64,000 bases of DNA from Phytophthora quininea (taxonomy: Eukaryota; Oomycota; Peronosporomycetes; Peronosporales; Peronosporaceae). Shown here piece by piece: positions 24,034-34,543 of the stretch (its first letter is position 1; every line of letters starts with the position of its first letter). The translations under genes and the position numbers were made by a program. The notes under the pieces are model-generated. The model was not told where the DNA came from. It ran no database searches and worked only from the letters and a program-made list of their open reading frames with translations. The stretch is taken from contig JAAVTG010000554.1 of the NCBI GenBank assembly GCA_011947345.1, forward strand, positions 1,674,001-1,738,000, written 5' to 3'.

Positions 24034-24816
24034 CGTGGTGACGAGTGTATACGTGTCAGATCCCCAACGGCGGCAGCGGGACTTCAACAAAAAGAGCGGC
24101 CCATTTTTCACTGCATCAATCGCGCGCGATGTGATGCTGGTTTGACGGTGGCGGCGGCGGCCACGGACGGACAGAGTCTAATCGTCTTGATTGGAAGGCA
24201 ATTCGGTTCTTTGATGGACGTTTACCAGCGGAGTTGTCGGTGGCAAGTTGCGTCGCAGTAGCAGCTCTAGTGGTTGCCCTGCAATTTGCAGCTTCATGCT
24301 CGACATCCGTCGGTCCGGTCCGGTCGGGCTGTTGGTGACGCGCGGCGACGAGATGCCTGCAGAAACCATGCAGACCTGCTTGCTGATAGCACATTGAAGT
24401 GATCGCCGCGGGGGACACATCGAGCGCTGCAGCGTTTGGGCAAACGACAACCGCATCGGCCAGAGAGCTCCGCTGCCGAGCGGCAAAATACGCAAGCGCC
24501 GAGGGCTGATGCATGCTTCGTCAACAGAGCAGTGAGCAACTCAAGACACCTCAGTTGTTCCCATCGTCGGTGGCGCTTTCGCGGGTTAACGGACACGAGC
24601 AATATACCAAACTCTTTAGTTCCTGCGGAGATTAAAGCAGACTGCCAGCTGACGTTCGGCGTCGTCATCGTGACGGTCGTGGCGGTGGCCGCACGGTTGT
24701 CTAGCTGATGACCAAGACGCAAGGCTGGGAAGTCGTCAACTTTACCACAATACGTCTTGCACCAAAATGGCATACACAGTAGATTGGATCATAAGGAACA
24801 TGAACATGGTTTGCTT
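24034..24816. other. Intergenic region, weak frames only
   Basis: About 0.78 kb at the 3' side of permease copy 4. A minus-strand frame at 24294-24773 and overlapping frames are open but carry Arg/Cys-rich, unbiased translations. I do not call a gene here. Confidence 0.4.
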
Positions 24817-26235
24817 TTAAACCTTGGACGACGCAGAGCTGAGCAGGTTTTCGCGCATGGTCTTCGGAGTCGGCGCCACTACGACGCGGATTGTACGCGC
24901 ATGAAAAATACACGGCGCCGACACCAAAGTACAAGATAGCCACGATAATGGAGGCCAGGAACTCGTAGCTAGACGTGCCGCTATAGATGATCGACACCAT
25001 CCCGGCGACGCACAGCGCCATCGACACCACAGCACCAGCAACACCAAACGGACTCTTGTACGGACGAGGACGATTCGGCTCCTTTACGCGCAGTCGAATA
25101 AACGACGTCAACTGGAAACTGTACGAGATGACAGCGCCGATCAGAGCTAAATTGATCAACACAGAGGCGAGTCTCGTGTCGCCAATGATGAAGTGCAGCA
25201 CAAGCACCACGACGAAGCCAATAGCGCCGCCGGAGGTCAATGCCACGTACATCGTCCCGCGGCTCGGGTGCAACGTCGTCAGAATTTGCGGCAAAAAGCC
25301 GTCGCGGGCGATGGCATACAGCAACTGGCCCATGCAAAACACGAACGAGTGGAAGCTGGCGATGAGGCCCAGGATGAGCATCCACGAGAAGCCCGACGTG
25401 GTGCTGTTGTCGCCAAAAACAGTCTGGTACCCTGTGAGCAGTGGCGACATGCTCACGTAAATCTCGTCGGCGCCGGGGAGATCATCGAGTTGAAGATCAC
25501 AGTGCAGAACGCCAGCGTCACCAGCGTGGCGATCGACGTCACGAGTCCAATGGGCATATTGCGCTCCGGGTTGATGGTCACCTCCACTGCGAGAGGCAGT
25601 TCCTCGATCCCCAGGTAGAACCACAGCGCGAACGAGTATCCCTGGACAGCGCCATCCCAGCCGTTCGGGTACTTCCAGTCCCGCGCTTCCACCCAGTCGC
25701 TGTACGACATCTTGGTGGCCGCTCCGATGTAGAAGACCAGCAAGATGATCACCGACACGAACGTCGTGACGGCCTGCACGCGGAAGGTCATCTCGATGCC
25801 CACGATGTTGAGCCCCACGAACAGCACGTAGAAGACGGCCCACCAGATCGGACCGTACTCGGCGCTCAAGTCCAGCAACTGGTTCATGTACGAGCTGATG
25901 CCCGTGACAATTACGGTGCAGGTGATGACGACCTTGAGGCTCTCGGCCAAGCCGGCGAAGAAGGCGGCGCGGGGGCCGATGGCGTGCAGCGCGAACACGT
26001 AGGGTCCTCCGCCCGACGGCACCGTCGTGGAGAGCTCGGCGATGGAGAAGGACAGCAGCACGTAGAGCGCTGTAACGAAGGTCAAGATGATGAGCAGGCC
26101 GTCGACGCCCGCCACGAGCCCCGACTGCCAGCCGAAGAAGTCGCCGCTGACGACGGCGCCCACCCCGAGCGCCCACAGGTGCGGCGCCTTGGCGTATCGC
26201 TTGCTGTCCGCGTTGTCGTCCACGCTTTCTGGCAT
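24817..26235 (-). CDS. APC-family amino acid/ethanolamine-type permease, copy 4
   Basis: Inverted near-copy of copy 1. From ATG 26235 (MPESVDDNADSKRYAKAPHL) the protein matches copy 1 almost residue for residue from the TM1 block GVGAVVSGDFFGWQSGLVAG through TM12, then MRENLLSS, and ends ASSKV. The first 12-15 codons differ. The same C-run break as copy 1 is present at 25475-25478, and a second 1-nt loss near 24893 shifts the last 25 codons. About 473 aa. The shared break in two separate copies at the same homopolymer supports a systematic base-calling error, although copying of a mutated parent is also possible. Confidence 0.88.
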
Positions 26236-26703
26236 TGATCAAAGCACTCGAACAGGGGACTGGCAAATTGAAAGTGAAGCCCACGGTGCCGCCGACACAG
26301 AGACTTTGCACGCCGGACAAGGCATTTGATCTGCTGGATGCCATCCATCCTATTCGTTTAACCAACTTCAAGCAAGACCGAGATCAGACTGCTCGGCTGG
26401 AGTGCGGCGATTGGGGAGGCGAGCGCAAGTCGCGATGTAAGTGGAGGAACCCTGCTGCTCACGACAACAATTCGAGACCAAGTCCCACTTGAAGACGAGC
26501 GGACGTCGGAAGGGGGTCACGCCACGAGGTTCTTTTGCCATGCCAATACTGTATGACTTCTCAAGATCCAAGACGGAGGCTCCAGTCTCGACATTGAAAA
26601 GCGACCGTTACTCGTCGACTAGCTAAGTTTAATCGCCGGTTCCCAATTGGTCAAAAATCACCTACAGTATTGCGATCTTCCTGCATCGATTGCGGATCCC
26701 ATC
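26236..26703. other. Divergent intergenic region
   Basis: About 470 bp between permease copy 4 and the FAM151-like gene, which are transcribed away from each other. A 61-codon plus frame at 26441-26626 has no support. Likely a shared promoter region. Confidence 0.4.
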
Positions 26704-27492
26704 ATGACTCCCTCGACTATCGCTGGGCGCACGCCGTCAACTCCGTCGCTCTGTTGACGTCCGTCCAGCAGCAGGTCCAGGACGCGGAGAAGCTGCAGTT
26801 TTCGACCCCGACTTCGTGAATGCGATTGAGGCCGACATTATCTGGGGAGAAGCCAAGCAGACTCCGGTGATGGGCCATCCCCCGCTACGGACGGAGACCT
26901 GAGCTTCTTCAGCTTCCTAGACGCCATGCTGGACTTGGCGACAAAGTTCCAGAGCCAATTGAAGCACACAGAGACGCCACTGATCGTCAAGTTCGACTTC
27001 AAGAGCAGCAAAGCGTTCGAGGCGTCGCTGGAAGTTCTGACCAAGTTCATTACGAGTTTCCCATACTCTAACAGCATCTTCGTCAACGCCGACATCTTGC
27101 CGGGTCCTGCCAACACGACTTTCGTGGCGTTCGAAGCTGCCAAATTCTTGCAGCAGGTCGACACTCTGGGGGATCGATGGGGCCAACACCGCCACAAGCT
27201 CGTGCTGTCTGTGGGATGGACAACTGCCAATGCCAACGAGGAAGAGATCCATCGAGCGTACACTGCAGCGATGGTGGACGAAATGCTGCGAGTGCTGACT
27301 CCGTACCAAGACAAATTCGCCGTGACGTTTCCACTACGAGCGACGAGTGTGCGCAAGTCGTGGTCTGCTTTCCGCCCGTTGCTGGCGCTGAAGAACTACG
27401 GATTCACACTCTGGTGGGCGATAACGCAGATCCCCGACGACGAACTGGAGTGGTTGTTTTCAACGCTGGAGCACGAGACTCGAGACTTCTGA
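26704..27492 (+). CDS. FAM151/menorin-like (DUF2181) protein
   Basis: Member of the FAM151 family, which has a glycerophosphodiester-phosphodiesterase-like barrel; its activity is not established. Family features: WAHAVNSVALL near the start, then IEADIIWG and PVMGHPP, and the LIVKFDFKSSKAFEASLEVL block. Later come IFVNADILPGPANT and LVLSVGWTT. The ATG at 26704 is chosen because the family's W-H-A-x-N motif follows within 10 codons once a missing G near 26715 is allowed. Further 1-nt gaps near 26800 and 26880 (a C run) are needed to join the N-terminal motifs to the long 3' frame. About 262 aa, ending HETRDF. No signal peptide is obvious. Confidence 0.75.
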
Positions 27493-27737
27493 CAGTCAAA
27501 CTACGTTTGCGAGACGAACGTTCTACGATATCCGAGGTTTTGACAGCTTCATGGTCAAGTACGGACACAAGAAAACGTCCTCATGAACAAACAAAAGGAT
27601 GAAGCTTTGGCCACAAGCAAACATGCATTGATTCATGCCTTTCCTTCGGCATACGGCTAGATACAATCAGCGTCAAAATCTCCAGTGATGCGTCCCTATT
27701 GAACAACCTCAAGTAAAGAGAAGTCTCCATCTGCCGA

Positions 27738-29584
27738 TTAGGCTCTGATGGAAGTCTCCGAGAGGTAGTAGCTGGTACTCGCGTGCGCTTGAGTATCACT
27801 GGAAACTAAACTGGAACTGGTGGAGTGCTGTGCCTGTCCAACCTCTTGAGAAACAGCTCGTCGAGCTCGTATCTTCGTTTGTACGCGCCGAATCGCGTAG
27901 CGCAGCTCTGCTGTACTCACCCACTGCAACAGCGTTCGCTTCTGCATCGGACAGCTGCACATTGTCTTCGTATGCCGCAGACACGACAGTCGATTGGGAT
28001 TGCAGGCACAAATGACCCCCGAGAAGAAGACGTTGTGCCTGCACTGGAAGCACTGCCGCACGTCGTCCACTTGCATCGACTGCTCGTCCAGCATCACATC
28101 CCCACTGAGCTCCTCCACGTTCTCGAGACCGTCGGCGAGAAACCTCTTTTGTAGTCTCGCTCTTCGTGGAACAACCGCCGTAACTCCTTCAGCAGCATCT
28201 CGCAGTCCGCGACCGAATATTCGTCCAAGTTCTGAGTCGACCCGAAGTGGAAGATGAATCGATCATGCGAGAAGATCGACAACCGCCCGTACGATCGATA
28301 CATCTCGACACATTCGCGTCCAACGTCGATCCAGTTGGGGAGTACGAAATTCACCGCTTCGTTGCAGTTGAAACCTTCACTAAAGCCGCTGTGATACGAT
28401 TTGGGGAACGTCAGGATGATATCGCCAGGCTCCTGGACGAGCGTGAACACCTTGACGCCCTTGGCATGCAGGACTGACGGCGGCACCATGGTCGTCAAGT
28501 GCAGCAGCAGGTCTGGCTCCTCTCGGAAACGCTCGGGCATCTGCGTCCGCATGGCCGCCTCGAACTTCTCTGCGTCGGCCGACGGGATGCCGTACCAGCG
28601 CTTCTTGGCCCCATAGTGCTGGTAGTTGATGCTGGACATGTAGTTGTCCTCTGCGTGCCAGCAGAACGAGGCGAACAGCATCCCGCAGTACAGCCACGGC
28701 ACGTTGATGCCGTTGATCGCCGCCCCCAAGTGGCGAAGCAGCGAGCCGTACGCGTCCGGTAGATTGTTGAGATTCCACGCCGTGTTGGTGTAGTACGCCG
28801 CGTCATTGAAATCGATCGTCTCTTTGCCCTTCTTGGCCATGGACGCGAATCGCTGGATCGACCGCGGGAACCCGCTACCGACCTGCGCAATGTCCAAGTC
28901 GTTGGCGTACTCCACTTCGATGCTCGGCCCTCCGGTCTCGACGATGCGCCAGTACTCGTGCTCGATCTCGTCGGACGTCACGACGGTTGGGTCGAGCCCT
29001 TGTTGGCGGAACCATCGTCTCTTGAACGTGTCGGCGCTCTTCTTATAGGACTGGAACGTGTGTGCGCGTCCGTCCTCGTAAGCGTGTCCTTCCTGCAGCT
29101 CGTGGATCTTTTGTTTGCGGGTGTCGAACTGCACGCTCTCGTCCTCCAGGTCGATGGCAAACGGAGGTTTCCAGCCTCGTGGGGGCACAATCTTGCAGAT
29201 GCCCGTCTTGGACCCTTCTTTCTCGATGCGAGCAATGTACTTGATGGGGTCGGCGAACTCGTCCATGGTCGGGTAGAACACGAGCGCTTCGGGCGGCGTG
29301 TAGTGCGTCAAGCTCGTCTCCACCATCGAGTTGGCCAGCGCCAACTTCAACATTTTGCGCTCGCGTGGCGAGGCCACTGTTTCGGGATAGTGACCACCCG
29401 AATGTGGCCGTTTCTTATGCGGGCGAAGACGAGGCGTCCCGTTCGGAGTAGAATGCCGGCCTCGCTGGCTTTCGGCGTGCTGGCGCAACAGCGAACCGGG
29501 CGCGGAGGAGGCAATCGACATGGCCGACGACAGCAGGCCGTCGAGATGGCTGGGACTGGTTGTGCTGGTAGATTCGTGCGGCAT
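27738..29584 (-). CDS. JmjN/JmjC/C5HC2 histone lysine demethylase (KDM5-like)
   Basis: Fe(II)/2-oxoglutarate-dependent demethylase, probably acting on methylated histone H3 in the nucleus. Domains in order: JmjN at about residues 95-140 (PTMDEFADPIKYIARIEKEG), JmjC at about 280-430 with FCWHAEDNYMSSINYQHYGA, whose H-x-E near 311-313 and later His in KSYHSGFSEGFN near 399 form the iron site, and a C5HC2 zinc finger (CFQCRHNVFFSGVICACNPN...) near 520-570. ATG 29584 is the first in frame. One frameshift near 28138 (a T run before LADGLENVEEL) separates the JmjC and zinc-finger frames. About 615 aa. ARID and PHD domains of animal KDM5 are absent, so JMJD2/KDM5-type is as far as I can go. Confidence 0.9.
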
Positions 29585-29837
29585 GAAGCGAGCGAGAGAG
29601 AGATGAGTCGGACAATTTCAGCGCCTCCGATTTCCACCGCCGAGTCAGAGGGTGAAGCGAAAATGTGCCAAGTTTTGCTGGCAAAAACGGTTGGGCATAG
29701 TGAAACCAAGTGCGACGAAATTGGCGAACGTAATGCTGTGGTCATCACATAGTTGGTTCACACTACAGTATATCCGTGTCGTACTTTTGTGGTAGTCGCT
29801 CGCATTTCTTCGCCGAAAGTGGGGGTTGCGAGTGTTG

Positions 29838-31660
29838 ATGGAGGGAGCCAGTCAACTTGAAGCCGGAGGAGAGAGCCCGTCGCAAGGCTCCGCCACCGCC
29901 GGGCGTCCACAGCGGCGAGCAGCAGCAGCAGCACGCGACGGTGCAGCTCCAGACGGGCGCCGAGCTGACGCTGACGCTCCGCCAGCGCTTCCAGAGCCGA
30001 TCGGAGGCCAAAGAGCACGTGCAGGACTTTGCACTGGCGCAGGGCAAGCGCGCACGTCTGGACCCGTCGGCCAGCGGCGGCAAGAACTTCACCTTCGTGT
30101 GCAACAGCTGCACACCCTGCAGCTTCGTGGTGCGCGTGTGCCAGCGCAAGAGGAGCAACCTGCCCGCCTACTTCTACGTCAGCTCCTTTCGAGCCGACCA
30201 TGGCCCCGAGTGCACCGGCACCGAGGCCGTGACGACGCGGCAGGTGGTGAGTCGCTTGATGAGCGCCAATGCAGCGATTAGTGACCAAGCGACCACAGTT
30301 CGAGCGATTGTGCAAGCCCACGATGGCGTCAACGTGTCGGCTCGCATGGCGTACCGCGCCAAGCATGCGCTGACGGGGGCCATGCTGAAGGACGTCAATG
30401 CTGGAGTCCAGAAGCTCGAATCGCTGCTGCTGCAGTTCCAGGCGCTGAACCCGTCCGTCAAGCTGCAGATGGAGGTGGGCAATAAGTCGCAGCAGTTTAT
30501 GCGCGCGTTCCTCATGCTGCCGCACGCGCCGTTACTGCAGCGCCATAGCTTGCGGATCTTAGGACTGGATGGGATAGATATGGCGGCCACCAGCAATTTC
30601 AACGGCACGTTCCTTGAGCTGGCGACCAAGGACGGAACTACGAAGTTTGCACGCTAGCAGTTGCGCTCTGCGATGGCAGGACGACGGAAAATTATTCGTG
30701 GTTCTTCCAAGGCTGCTTGGACGGGGCTTGTCCCTGGACGTGCCGATGCTGTGTGACCGTTCGCCTGCACTAGTACGTGCAGCAGAGTCATTTTCGGGCG
30801 CTTCACCAATTTTGATCCAATGCACTGCGCACCTCATTAGGGATATGGAGACGGCCTTCAAGACGACACTCACACAGGAATTGCGGCAGTTGATCAGACA
30901 CGTGCAGAATGCAGACACGAAGGAGGAGTTTAACAAGCTTTTGAGTTGCTCAGCCTTGCGGACTCGCGTGTGGCGGATTATCTTCGCGCAGTGGATCCGG
31001 AAGTCTGGGCCACGCACTGGTTTCTAAGGCGGCATGCTCTGTACGGCTGGCAGACGACCTCGCTGATTGGGTTGGAGGACGCTAATGCTGCGTTGGTGGG
31101 GATCTTGCCGCCGTTCTACTTTTCCAGAGCTACATGGAGCGCAGCATGAACGCGCTGTATGCTCGCAAGAGCGAGGCCAAGGCCTGGTTGGCTAGCGGTC
31201 GCGTGTTGACCTCTTACGCCGAGGAAGTGCTGCAGCAGCAGCAACTGGACGGGTCCCAGTGTTCGGTGTCTCCTAGCGATGGCGAAACTGGCACTGCGTA
31301 CATCTCGGACACAGGCAACCCCGCACCGAGGAAGCGCCGTGTGAGGCTGAGCGCCGGGTCGTGCTCGTGTCCGTACCCGGAGCAATTTGGACTGCCATGC
31401 AAGCACCTGTGCGCTGCAGCAGCGTTCTTTAACGAACGAGGCGGTTCATGGGACCTCGCGCAGCTTTGCGATCCATTGTACACGGTGGCCAACTACGTGC
31501 AAGTTTACAGTCCACAGACAGCGCCCGTGGAGATTCCTGTGGACGAAGAGCTTGCACGTAACGACGCCATTCAACTGAAGGCCCCGCCATGAAGCGATGC
31601 TCAGTCTGCAAGACACTCGGACACAACAAGCGCAAGTGCACTGGCGGATTCAACATGTGA
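29838..31660 (+). CDS. Mutator-like (MULE) transposase-derived protein with SWIM and CCHC fingers
   Basis: Transposase of the MULE superfamily or a host gene derived from one. Order: an N-terminal FAR1/FLYWCH-like zinc region (KNFTFVCNSCTPCSFVVRVC ... ADHGPEC), then the MULE core (LGLDGIDMAATSNFNGTFLE; then LSLDVPMLCDRSPALVRAA and CTAHLIRDMETAF). The SWIM finger follows (CSCPYPEQFGLPCKH), then a C-terminal zinc knuckle CSVCKTLGHNKRKC, ending FNM. The acidic residues expected of the DDE site (LDG and LCDR) are present. Frameshifts near 29850, 30650, 30960, 31120 and 31590 are mostly 1-nt. No terminal inverted repeats were found next to the gene, which favours domestication or loss of ends. It is divergent from the demethylase (about 250 bp apart). 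Confidence 0.8.
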
Positions 31661-31757
31661 ACGTCAAAGTATAAGAACGTTTAACAATATAATCTCAGCA
31701 TCACGCTGCAAGTGGCTCAATATCCACCATTGGACCATCATCGGCAAGCAGTGCTGG

Positions 31758-31924
31758 TTGACCAACCTGCAGCTCAATATGGACAAATCCGGCGAGCCGT
31801 GGTTCCAGTACGCATCTGCGCACCCGAACGAAGTGTGCCCTGCCAACTGGAAGCCTATAGGCGAGATCATCAAGACGAACCACGTTGAGAAGGTTGCGGC
31901 AACGACAAGAAGCAGGAGCTGTAG
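31758..31924 (+). pseudogene. Peroxiredoxin C-terminal fragment
   Basis: The frame contains WFQYASAHPNEVCPANWKP, the resolving-cysteine motif (EVCPANW) of typical 2-Cys peroxiredoxins, followed by EIIKTNHVEKV. A 1-nt shift later gives NDKKQEL and a TAG at 31922-31924, a plausible family C-terminus. No thioredoxin-fold core precedes it on this strand, so this is a 5'-truncated relic. A separate peroxiredoxin body lies 1.5 kb away on the other strand. Confidence 0.55.
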
Positions 31925-32114
31925 ACCGCGAAGCAACCTGACGCTATCTCTCATGTTTCTGTCATTTTCTTTTCATTGATTCACTACAGGGTTCGTCTAC
32001 AACTTCCTTCTCGCTTCCTACCGTCCAGGATCACGTTATGAAGACTTGGAAAGGGTCGCAGATGGGCTTCAAAATACTGGTCTCTTTCATGGGCATTGAG
32101 CCTGTGGAGAGCGC

Positions 32115-32360
32115 TTAGCCCTGTTGCGGAAAGCCGTGCTTCCAGTTTTGGTAGAGCATGGCGACGACCGGGATGACCGTGCCGCCGACGGTCACGAAGA
32201 GCGTGAGGCCAAGCACCAGGCCCTTGGGAAAGTCGCCCTCGAACACCAGGTGCTGGTGGTGCTCGCCCTCGGCAGACATGCGCTTGGCCGAGGCGTGCAG
32301 CCCACGGCGGCCAGCCGCGTTCATCTTGCTGGCGGTCTGCTTGACGATCTGGGCGAACAT
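32115..32360 (-). CDS. Small mitochondrial inner-membrane protein, cytochrome c oxidase subunit VIIc/Cox8-like
   Basis: An 81-residue protein. The N-terminus (MFAQIVKQTASKMNAAGRRG) is basic, lacks acidic residues and ends in LHASAKRM, a typical mitochondrial presequence. A single membrane helix (GLVLGLTLFVTVGGTVIPVV) is followed by MLYQNWKHGFPQQG. The layout and the P-x(4)-Y-Q-x-K tail resemble subunit VIIc/Cox8 of complex IV, but similarity is short, so another small respiratory subunit is possible. The start is the only ATG before the presequence. No intron or frameshift. Confidence 0.6.
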   Translation of the reverse strand: MFAQIVKQTASKMNAAGRRGLHASAKRMSAEGEHHQHLVFEGDFPKGLVLGLTLFVTVGGTVIPVVAMLYQNWKHGFPQQG

Positions 32361-33384
32361 CTTCAGGGTCTGCTAGAGCGGTGCTTTGCTTGCGAGGACG
32401 GGAGGAAGGACGAATGTGCGGCCCACAAGGGCCATTGCACCACCACAAAGTGGTCGAACGTGTCTTTGGGGCCGGGTAAGCTCATTACACCACCGGAACG
32501 TGTCTTTGCGGCCTGTTCCTCGAATATGCGACTTGTGAGCTAGACTATAGATTGCCGTCGGGATGCATGTATTGGCTAAAAACAAAAATGTTTTTCGTCT
32601 GAGGAGCTGTGCGGCATCGAGTCGTCTTCTCGATGCTGTCGATCTCATCACAGCTTGACTTGCAGTCTTTCTCCTGCTCGAGCCGTTTAGCTGGCTATTT
32701 GCGGCTCTGGATCTAGTAGGGTGGGAGCGCTGGGGTGCCATCCTCACCACTATGTTTTAGGAGCCGAATCCTGGTTCCTTTCACCGTCAGATTCCAAGGC
32801 AAAGTTGCTGTGGTCCAAGCCACCACTCTCCGAAGACGTTTGGCCGTCCTGGCCCCGCAGTGCTCTTGCTGTCTCCAGGTCGGCGGCCAAGCGAGCATGG
32901 CCCCGCCTCCGCTGCTCGGCGATCGCAGGATCTCTAGGCGGCGTCGGCGACGCGGGTGTAGCAACACGACCCTCATAAACTTGACTACCCGAGCCAGCGT
33001 CATCACTCCTCCGTATGGTTTCGCTTGGCTCTGGAGAAACTTGATCGTTCCTTCTTTGCTGTGAGGACACAATTGTTGTAGCTGCAGCTATAAAGTGACG
33101 CCGTTGCTAAGATGTAGACCCAACAACAACAACACTTTAGCAGCAACGCAGATGAGCGACGCAGATAGTCTCAACCAGAGACACTGCATATGAGGGAAGC
33201 AGGACTAAGCTCCATAAATTCACTTCTACGTTTTCCTACGGAAGCAACAACATTAATTACCATAATAAATGTCTTCCTCACTAATTGACCTATCTCCAGC
33301 ATTGTCTTGTGCACGAAGTCGCAGTCTCTGGTGGTCGCAAACTCGTGATGCGGGGAGTCCGCTGGCCGCTTAAGCTGTAGACGT
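32361..33384. other. Intergenic region with one weak open frame
   Basis: About 1 kb. A minus-strand frame at 32750-33070 lacks an ATG (it opens with GTG) but has reasonably biased codons, with DPAIAEQRRRGHARLAADLE, and ends in a TAG; it could be a terminal exon of an unknown gene. The part from 33060 to 33330 is AT-richer and noncoding in appearance. Confidence 0.35.
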
Positions 33385-34040
33385 TCATGCTGACGTCAGA
33401 GAATTTGCCGAACGCATTGGCCCCGAACTGGAAGACCTCTTTCGCCTTGAGGATCCCCAGAGTCTCGTCGACACTACGCCCCGCGGCGTCGTCATTGGTC
33501 TGGATGGAGAGGATGGTGCCCTCAGGTCGATGGTGAATAACTCTCGCAGCGCCGCGAAAAATATCTTGTCCTCCTCGTCCGTGACCATTACACCGTAGTC
33601 CTCGAAGACGCGCTTGCTAATGTCGGCGATCGGCGGGATGTTCATCTGGCCCAGTCCGCCTACCGAGCGAGGCGTCTTGACCCACACCAAGTGCGTGTGG
33701 TGCGAGTCCATCGAAATGTCCACGACCTCGCATTGATGCTGCGGGACTCACCCACGCTGCCACTGAAGATCAAGATCTTGGTGGGGGGCTCACGAAGGTG
33801 AATTCGAACGGGTAGAAGAAGAGGATTGGTCATTTGCCCTTGTGATCGCTCAGCAACATCTTCTCGAACTCCTCATTGACGACAGCGTCGACGTTGTTGA
33901 CGTCTGGGGCTGGCTTGCGAAGCGTCACCTTGAATGCCAAGGCAGAGTAGCGGCTCTTCATCTGGTAGCCGAGCTGCTCCAGTAGGACCTCGAACACGCG
34001 GGGAACTGCACCTTGACACTGAAAAGGAATAGATAAGGTC
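33385..34040 (-). pseudogene. Peroxiredoxin (2-Cys type) relic lacking the peroxidatic cysteine
   Basis: Thioredoxin-fold peroxidase remnant. The minus strand shows VTLRKPAPDVNN, a TGA inside WPILFFYPFEFTFV, then the CPTE region in which the first position is Ser (FVSP) instead of the peroxidatic Cys. Next come VDISMDSHHTHLVWVKTPRS, GGLGQMNIPPIADISKRVFE and, after another shift, GRSVDETLGILKA. The 5' end of this exon follows an acceptor-like TTTTCAG at about 34025, and no first exon is found. Some breaks fit homopolymer errors, but the missing Cys, missing first exon and absent resolving-Cys end argue for decay. Confidence 0.65.
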
Positions 34041-34499
34041 AACTACAGTCCTGCATCGCGATTTCGCGGTCAGTTAAATGCATTTTCTTTCATCGAGTAT
34101 GCCGATAACCATCCAAAAGCGTTCATATGTCCTTTGAAAGTTTTGGCTCTTGCAAGAGGGATTTGTTCCGCCACCGCGAAAACGCGGTATTATAACGCTG
34201 TTCTGGACCACTCGTCGATTGATGGCGTAGAAAGCTGCAGTAAGACTGCCACAACTAGCAGGAGGAGCTAGAACGCGCGCATACTCATCCCTGGAGGCGA
34301 AACAGGGGCTACAGATATCCTTGGCAAAAGGCTTTGTTGGTCAAAGGTTGTTGATCGAGTTCGGTGGTGCATGGGAACCTAGATTGTTACAACTGTGCAC
34401 ACGTCGCAGGTATGTGGCAGTAATATGTGCGCTCTGCCACTGTAATCACGCGAGGGCAAGTTCAAAAGGCGACGAACCTGCGCTTTTCGTGTTCGTGCG
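34041..34499. other. Intergenic region, no gene seen
   Basis: About 460 bp, relatively AT-rich near 34060-34220, upstream of the first FSH1-type hydrolase. No supported frame. Confidence 0.4.
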
Positions 34500-34506
34500 T
34501 CATTCC
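34500..34506 (+). promoter_or_regulatory. Initiator-like element TCATTCC
   Basis: TCATTCC lies 37 bp upstream of the ATG of the first FSH1-type gene and matches the core of the oomycete initiator (YCATTYY). The distance is right for a short 5' leader. Confidence 0.5.
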
Positions 34507-34543
34507 TGAAGTCGCTGCTTTTTAACAAGTTTCCTCCATTGAA

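Larger units (their letters stand above)
14102..26235. repeat. Two paralogous permease pairs: inverted 1/4 and direct 2/3
   Basis: About 1.4 kb at 14102-15500 (+) recurs almost unchanged at 24817-26235 (-), an inverted repeat with about 9.3 kb between arms. About 1.45 kb at 17453-18909 recurs at 21586-23041 in the same orientation. High DNA identity (long exact stretches) points to recent duplication or ongoing conversion. The inverted arms could flip the intervening segment by recombination. Confidence 0.8.

Noticed and set aside
24294..24773. Minus-strand 159-codon frame near permease copy 4
   Set aside because: Cys/Arg-rich, overlapping frames look equally random, and no codon bias.
33060..33170. 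Imperfect inverted repeat CGTTGCTAAG ... CTTTAGCAGCAACG as a structured RNA
   Set aside because: A single short stem with a mismatch and no surrounding conserved elements; chance pairing is likely.
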